Shown: in pieces, positions 1 to 5,000 of the stretch | Numbering within the stretch: the stretch's first letter is position 1 | How the letters are laid out: every line of letters begins with the position of its first letter | DNA from: an uncultured Flavobacteriales bacterium | Lineage (GTDB): Bacteria; Bacteroidota; Bacteroidia; Flavobacteriales; Vicingaceae | DNA: 6,314 bases | Reading direction: 5' to 3' | NCBI GenBank assembly: GCA_946886085.1 | Contig: CAMPHX010000082.1 | Coordinates: 1-6,314 of the forward strand | Position numbers and translations under genes: made by a program | Notes under the pieces: model-generated | What the model saw: only the letters and a program-made list of their open reading frames with translations | Databases searched by the model: none | What the model was told of the DNA's origin: nothing

Positions 1-186
1 TTCTACTTCAATAATGTACATCCCTTTTGCAAGAGAAGAAGCATCAATTAATGTTTTCTTTACTGCTAAATTATTTTGATGAAAAACCACTTGACCTAAA
101 TAGTTTTTGATAGAATATGCTTTAATATTTTGAGATGACTGAATAGACACTTCATCTTTTGCCGGATTGGGATAAATAACAATATC
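1..186 (-). other. Type A T9SS C-terminal sorting domain (partial)
   Basis: Residues 276-337 of the 1-1011 protein. The sequence shows the usual order of elements: a YPNPA motif following an IVI strand (about 276-283), a strand ending DEVSI, the LGQVVF strand (305-310), and SSLAKGMYIIEV just before the edge. Domains of this class (TIGR04183-like) are recognised by the T9SS at the outer membrane and removed by a sortase-like protease. The last strand, normally with a basic end such as KKIIK, lies outside the window. Confidence 0.9.
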
Positions 187-1011
187 TGTTTTGTTTTGAC
201 AAGTAACTGCAATAATATCCGAATAAGAAAAACTACCGTCAAAATCGGTTTGTTTTAATCTGAAATAAGCTGTTTCATCAGTATTTTCACTTAAAACTTG
301 ATGTTCGTAGCTAAGTATTTGATTGCTATTTCCCGCACCAGCAATCTCAGCTATAGGATAAAAAACAATACCATCGCTACTTTGTTCTAAAGTGAAGTAA
401 TCATTGTTTATTTCTGCTGATGTTGCCCAATTAAAAATATAGTTCCCATTTAAACAATTGCCTTCAAACGACATTAAACTAATTGGAAGCGTTGTGGCAC
501 AAGAGCTTGCTCCACAAAAAGCAGTTGGACAGATTGTTATTGGCTCACATACAGTTGAAGTATTAATACTAAAACAAATGGTTAAAATATCACCTGAAAC
601 TGCTCCTCCACAATAACCTACATATGCGGCATTGCCAATAAGATTACAATTAGCATCATATGTAGCTGTTCCTGTAAAAGTTGAATTACTTGAACTTGTT
701 CCACTACAACCTCCTCCATAACTTCCTGTATTTATTGAGCTTGTACTACCACAAGCATTTAAATGTAAAGAAAACAACACTGTATCAGAATATGGCACCT
801 GATATTCAAAACATAATGTTGGAGGATATGGTGGTGTAAAAGTTAAACAATGTCCGTCACTTTGTGCCGTAGCATAACTAGTGGGCCATGATACTATATT
901 ATTGAAGCTACCAACAACATTTAGTGACGGACAGTTTTGTGCATAACCATTGCTTAACAACAAGCTAATTGTTATGATAAAGATAAAGGGATATAAGTAA
1001 ATTCGTGTCAT
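1..1011 (-). CDS. T9SS type A cargo protein, secreted, cysteine-rich (3' end cut by window)
   Basis: The frame is open from an ATG at 1009-1011 to the window edge: 337 codons and no stop, so the C-terminus is missing, probably by 10-25 residues. Residues 1-24 are a signal peptide: Arg3, a hydrophobic core at about 4-20, and a likely signal peptidase cut after GYA before QN. Residues 25-174 match no family I recognise. They hold 12 cysteines (27, 55, 67, 87, 102, 122, 134, 146, 155, 161, 166, 171) and a Gly/Ser/Thr-rich stretch at about 88-116. Residues 175-271 (LPISLMSFEG, NWATSAEINNDYFTLEQSSD, YFRLKQTDFDGSFSYS) are the FnIII-like module that often precedes Bacteroidota sorting domains. Residues 275-337 begin a type A sorting domain (IVIYPNPAKDEV, LGQVVF, SSLAKGMYIIEVE). 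It should be exported through the T9SS, then trimmed and attached to the surface or released. It lies 13 bp after the PorP/SprF gene, so it is probably cotranscribed. The function of the N-terminal domain is unknown. Confidence 0.93.
   Translation of the reverse strand, partial: MTRIYLYPFIFIITISLLLSNGYAQNCPSLNVVGSFNNIVSWPTSYATAQSDGHCLTFTPPYPPTLCFEYQVPYSDTVLFSLHLNACGSTSSINTGSYGGGCSGTSSSNSTFTGTATYDANCNLIGNAAYVGYCGGAVSGDILTICFSINTSTVCEPITICPTAFCGASSCATTLPISLMSFEGNCLNGNYIFNWATSAEINNDYFTLEQSSDGIVFYPIAEIAGAGNSNQILSYEHQVLSENTDETAYFRLKQTDFDGSFSYSDIIAVTCQNKTDIVIYPNPAKDEVSIQSSQNIKAYSIKNYLGQVVFHQNNLAVKKTLIDASSLAKGMYIIEVE
199..489 (-). other. FnIII-like linker module
   Basis: Residues 175-271 of the 1-1011 protein. 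LPISLMSFEG, NWATSAEINNDYF, SSDGIVFYPI, AGAGNSN and YFRLKQTDFDGSFSYSDI follow the consensus of the beta-sandwich that commonly precedes the sorting domain in Bacteroidota secreted proteins. It is probably a spacer rather than a catalytic unit. Confidence 0.75.
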
Positions 1012-1024
1012 TGTAATTAAGTAA
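1012..1024 (-). promoter_or_regulatory. Intergenic start context without Shine-Dalgarno
   Basis: This is the 13-bp gap between the PorP/SprF stop and the next ATG. Read on the minus strand, the ATG is preceded by TTAATTACA, giving A at -3, -6 and -7 and no GGAGG-like element. Bacteroidota ribosomes mostly ignore Shine-Dalgarno sequences and favour A at such positions, so this fits a real start. The gap is too short for a promoter or terminator, which supports cotranscription. Confidence 0.45.
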
Positions 1025-2068
1025 TTAATTAAACCTTGCTTTAGATTTTCCAGTTCCAAAAGGGCTTGGATTTACAAATGTTAACGTAATTTCAAACCCA
1101 CCTACACCATCACTTGCTACTGCTAAATCAGAAATATTAGCATCATAACTCACACATAATTTCCAATGAGAAATTTCGTAGGTAATTGATGGTATTAAAG
1201 CATCTCCCCATCTAGAATGAACTCCAATAGCTATGGCAGATTCTTGAAAAATTCCGGTATATTTTGAATCCTCTCTCAACCTGTGTCTTAATAATGCTCC
1301 AAATAAAAATTCAGAATTTGGTCCTTGCTTATTAAATACCAGTGTTGGTATAACAGACAATGAACTATTTGCTATACCTATATTAGAAGAGGTGTGAAAG
1401 GTTATTTTATCATGTAACTTATCAGAAAAATCACCATAAGCTACATCTGGTTTTGTTAGGTGATTATACGCCAGACCTACTCTAACTGAAAAGGCATCGT
1501 TTGAAGTTATTGTTTTTTGAGCATCTGAATAAACCCAAGCAACTCCCACATTTACATCAGCCATTCCAAATGGTTTGTTATAATCTCTAAACTCATAACT
1601 AGGTGCTGTTGGTACATAAGAGTTGCCATCAAACTGATTATCCCAAACCATATTAGATTGATTAATACTTCGTTGGTCAAAACCTCCACGGACACCTGCT
1701 GTTAAATGTTGTTTATCGTGAATTTTTACAATACCACTAACAGAAAGTCCTGCACTTGTAATTCCCATTTCCGTATCTCCTGCAACATCTTTATAAACAT
1801 TAAAACCCACTCCAAGCAAAAAGTTTTTTCTACTCTTTTCAAACAATCGAGTATCGAATGATGCTCCGTAAGTTTTATAAGGAGATGCAACACTTGCCCA
1901 CTGATTTCTGTAAGCTAACATGGCACGTTGGTCTCCTCCAAAAACACCTGTTAATGCAGGGTTTATTATTAGGGGAGTATTAAAATATTGTGAAAAATGA
2001 ATATCCTGCCCTTTACTGTTTGTCCAAATAAAGGTTAAAATCATGATTAGTATGGCCGCTTTTTTCAT
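1025..2068 (-). CDS. PorP/SprF family T9SS outer-membrane protein
   Basis: A complete 347-residue protein, close to the usual family length of about 300-350. Residues 1-20 form a signal peptide (MKK, hydrophobic core to about residue 15, then TNSKG), with the mature chain starting near QDIHFSQY. Family hallmarks follow: FSQYFNTPLIINPALTG (25-41), RAMLAYRNQW (48-57), SPYKTYGASFDTRL (62-75), and the mid-protein MVWDNQFDG...PSYE (140-159). The rest is alternating beta strands, ending GGFEITLTF (323-331) plus a 16-residue tail, as expected for an outer-membrane barrel. In the sprB-sprF system, SprF is needed for export and surface attachment of a partner with a type B sorting domain. The gene lies 29 bp after such a partner, so the same role is inferred here. 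The genome probably has several paralogues, so I give no porP or sprF symbol. The ATG at 2066-2068 is favoured because the signal peptide follows directly. Confidence 0.95.
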   Translation of the reverse strand: MKKAAILIMILTFIWTNSKGQDIHFSQYFNTPLIINPALTGVFGGDQRAMLAYRNQWASVASPYKTYGASFDTRLFEKSRKNFLLGVGFNVYKDVAGDTEMGITSAGLSVSGIVKIHDKQHLTAGVRGGFDQRSINQSNMVWDNQFDGNSYVPTAPSYEFRDYNKPFGMADVNVGVAWVYSDAQKTITSNDAFSVRVGLAYNHLTKPDVAYGDFSDKLHDKITFHTSSNIGIANSSLSVIPTLVFNKQGPNSEFLFGALLRHRLREDSKYTGIFQESAIAIGVHSRWGDALIPSITYEISHWKLCVSYDANISDLAVASDGVGGFEITLTFVNPSPFGTGKSKARFN

Positions 2069-2097
2069 GGTAATTAAATTTAATTTGTTCTTATAAG
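2069..2097 (-). promoter_or_regulatory. Short intergenic spacer and start context of the PorP/SprF gene
   Basis: A 29-bp, very AT-rich gap between the stop of the giant gene and the ATG of the PorP/SprF gene. On the minus strand the ATG is preceded by TTTAATTACC, with A at -3 and -6 and no Shine-Dalgarno. The gap contains a perfect 14-bp AT-only palindrome (2072-2085). It has no GC stem plus T-run terminator and no room for a full promoter, so read-through from the upstream gene is expected. Confidence 0.4.
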
Positions 2098-5000
2098 TTA
2101 TCTTACTAGAGTAATGTTTCCTTGTTTTTGTACTTTATCTCCATTGTATAATTCTAAATTGATATAGTAAACAAAAACACCTGTATTCATTTCTTGTCCG
2201 TTAAAAGTTCCATCCCATCCGTTATTTACATCATCACTCTCAAAAACTTTTTGTCCCCACCTATTAAATATATTGATACTTATAGATTTAAACCCTTGTC
2301 CTCTCACATAAAACACATCATTTTCATTATCTCCATTTGGTGAGAAAATATTAGGGACAAAAAACACGAAGGTATCATCCATAAAAATGGTTACTTGGTC
2401 GGTTGAAGAACATCCATTAGCATCTGTTACCGTTAAATAAAAGGTAGTTTCTCCTGTAATGGTTACTGATGGATTGACACAATTAGCACAACTTAATCCT
2501 GTTGATGGACTCCATGTGTAAGCTATTCCTCCCGAACCATTTAAAGCTATGGTTGAATTATAGCCTACAGTTGTGTCATTTCCTGCAAAAGCTATCGGTA
2601 AAGGATTTACTGTTAAATTAGTAGTAACAAGGCTATCACATCCATAAACTGAGGTGTAATTATCTACATAAGTTCCACTTGTAGTTTGGTTGCCTCCTTG
2701 TAAAAAAACACTTTCTCCATCACAAATACTTACATTATTAATGGTATTAAAAGTATCTCTTTGAGTAATTTGATAGGTAATTAAACTATCGCATCCAATA
2801 GCATTTGTAAATGTATCTACAACAGTAGTGTTGGTGTAATAAGTGTTTCCACCTAATATAACACTATCGCCTGCACAAAAGTTAATTACCTGTGTGGTAT
2901 TGGTTGGAGCATTTACTACTAAGGTTATATTTTCTATACTATCGCACCCATTAGTATTGGTAAAGGTTTGTGTATATATTCCGGCTGTTGTCTCATAATT
3001 ACCATGTATTAAAGCACTATCTCCTTGACAAATGGTAACAGTTGAGTTATTGTTGTTGATTGGGTTTACCGTTAATGTTGTAGTTAAAACACTATCACAC
3101 CCGTTGGCACTTCCACCTGAAATTGTATCAACATAATTTCCTGCTGTTGTTTGGTAAGTTCCTCCCAACAAAATACTGTCTCCCTGACAAATAGTTGCAT
3201 TAGCAGTTCCCGTTGCTACAGGATTAACTGTTAAAGTGGTAACTACTATACTGTCGCATCCATTTGAAGCTCCTGCTGCTATAGTATCTGTGTATGTTCC
3301 CGCAGTAGTTTGGAAACTTCCTCCTAACAAAACACTATCTCCCTGACAAATAGTAGTTGACGTATTATTCGTTGGAACACTTAATACGGTAATAACAACC
3401 GTATCTGTATCTCCACAAGAGGAATTTATAGCATAAGTAATGGTATGATTTCCTGCTCCGGCAACACTTGGGTCAAAAATACCATTTACAGTATCTGTAA
3501 TACCAACTCCCGACCAAACACCACCTCCATCAACTGCATTTAAGTTAATTTGATTTTCGTTTTCGCATAAATTAGCTACAGCAGAAATAGTAGCATCAGC
3601 TCCAGAAGTTATATTTATGGTAACAGTACTATCTGAAGGACATGTTCCATTTGTTGTATAAGTTACATTAAATACTCCTGTTCCTGAAGATGCAATATTA
3701 ATTTCACCAGTAGTGGCATTAATTACTCCACTGTTATCTATAGTAAATGTTCCTCCTGTTAATCCAGTTATGGTTGGTGATGGGTTTGGATCTGACAAAC
3801 AATAAGTAGTAGCTGAATAACTAAAGCCGGCATCATCTTTTGGATCTATAGTTAATGTGGTAGTTAACACACTATCGCAACCAAAAAAATTGGTTAAAGT
3901 ATCGTAATAATTACCTGCTGTTGTTTGGTAAGTTCCTCCCAACAAAATACTATCTCCCTGACAAATGGTTGCTAGTGATGAGGAGTTCGTTGGAGCTAGC
4001 ACTGTAATTACAATTGTTGTATCATCAGTATTTGAGCTGACATCAGTAACTTGAAGTGTAATATTATGTGTTCCTGGAGTTGTATAGCAAATATTTCCTG
4101 GGTTTTGGTTTGAACTACTTCCTGGTGTTCCACTAGCAAAAGTCCAGTTCCAAGAATTAATATTAGCACCTGTACTGTTATCTATAGGTGTAACACAATC
4201 TCCTACACAAATAGTATCGGATGGTAAAGTAAAAGAAGCCGTTAATGTTTGAGGAACGCATGGATCTGTAATGGTAAAAGTATCAGAAACAACACATGTA
4301 TTCTGTCCCGTAATAGTTACCCAATAAGTTCCCTGGGACAAACCACTTACATCTTGAGTTGTGTCTGACGTTGACCATAAATAAGTGTAGCTGTAAGGTG
4401 CTTGTCCTTTAACTCTAATAAAATCAAAAGCTGATTGACGTAAACTTGAACCACTCATATCAGTGCTTACACGTACTTCAATATTTGTTCCTGTAGCTGG
4501 AACTTGGTAACAAAAATCTTGAAAAGTAGTTGATAAGGCTGTTCCATCACCAAAACCATCATTATTGGTATCTTCTGCTAATCCGGAAGGAAAACTTCCT
4601 GATGGTGGTCTGAATGTGGCTAAGGTATTCCAACCTAAACCATCTACATTATATTCTATAGTCATGTGATTATTAGGGTCAACACTCATATTGTTTCTTC
4701 CTAAAGCCAATAAAACACAAACTTCAATATTTGAATATCCAGCTATATTAGTTGGGTTAGTGGTAACATCACATGTTACAGGAAGACTAGAAAAACCTGT
4801 TCTTCTTGCTCCAAAATAATAAGTACCTTCTTCATTAGTTGGGTTGGTTGTGAAGTTAATAGTATTATCATCTCCTCTTGTAAAGAAGTAAAAAGTACTT
4901 GGTGTTCCAGGATATGGATTAGCAGTATATCTTACTCCATGTCCATCCGTTTCAAAACCTTCTGCTAATAATGTGGTAAGCGTATCGAAACCAACTACAG

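Noticed and set aside
1..1011. Left flank as a long noncoding region
   Set aside because: It has a continuous minus-strand frame from an ATG with a signal peptide and sorting domain. It only lacks a stop because the window ends first.
1025..2068. Own promoter (TAnnTTTG type) directly before the PorP/SprF gene
   Set aside because: The gap is only 29 bp and I find no convincing -7/-33 pair on the minus strand, so read-through from the upstream gene is the simpler reading.
2072..2085. Perfect 14-bp palindrome AATTAAATTTAATT in the intergenic gap, as operator or terminator
   Set aside because: It consists only of A and T in a very AT-rich spacer, leaves no loop for a stable hairpin and has no GC stem. 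Chance is a sufficient explanation.
2602..3996. Regularly spaced repeats as a CRISPR array
   Set aside because: The units are 153-159 bp long, in frame, degenerate at third positions and encode a conserved protein module, with no constant short repeat or unique spacers.
2601..3996. Frameshift or decay in the repeat region
   Set aside because: The frame is continuous through all repeats and both flanking domains, and the stop lies just after a complete sorting domain.
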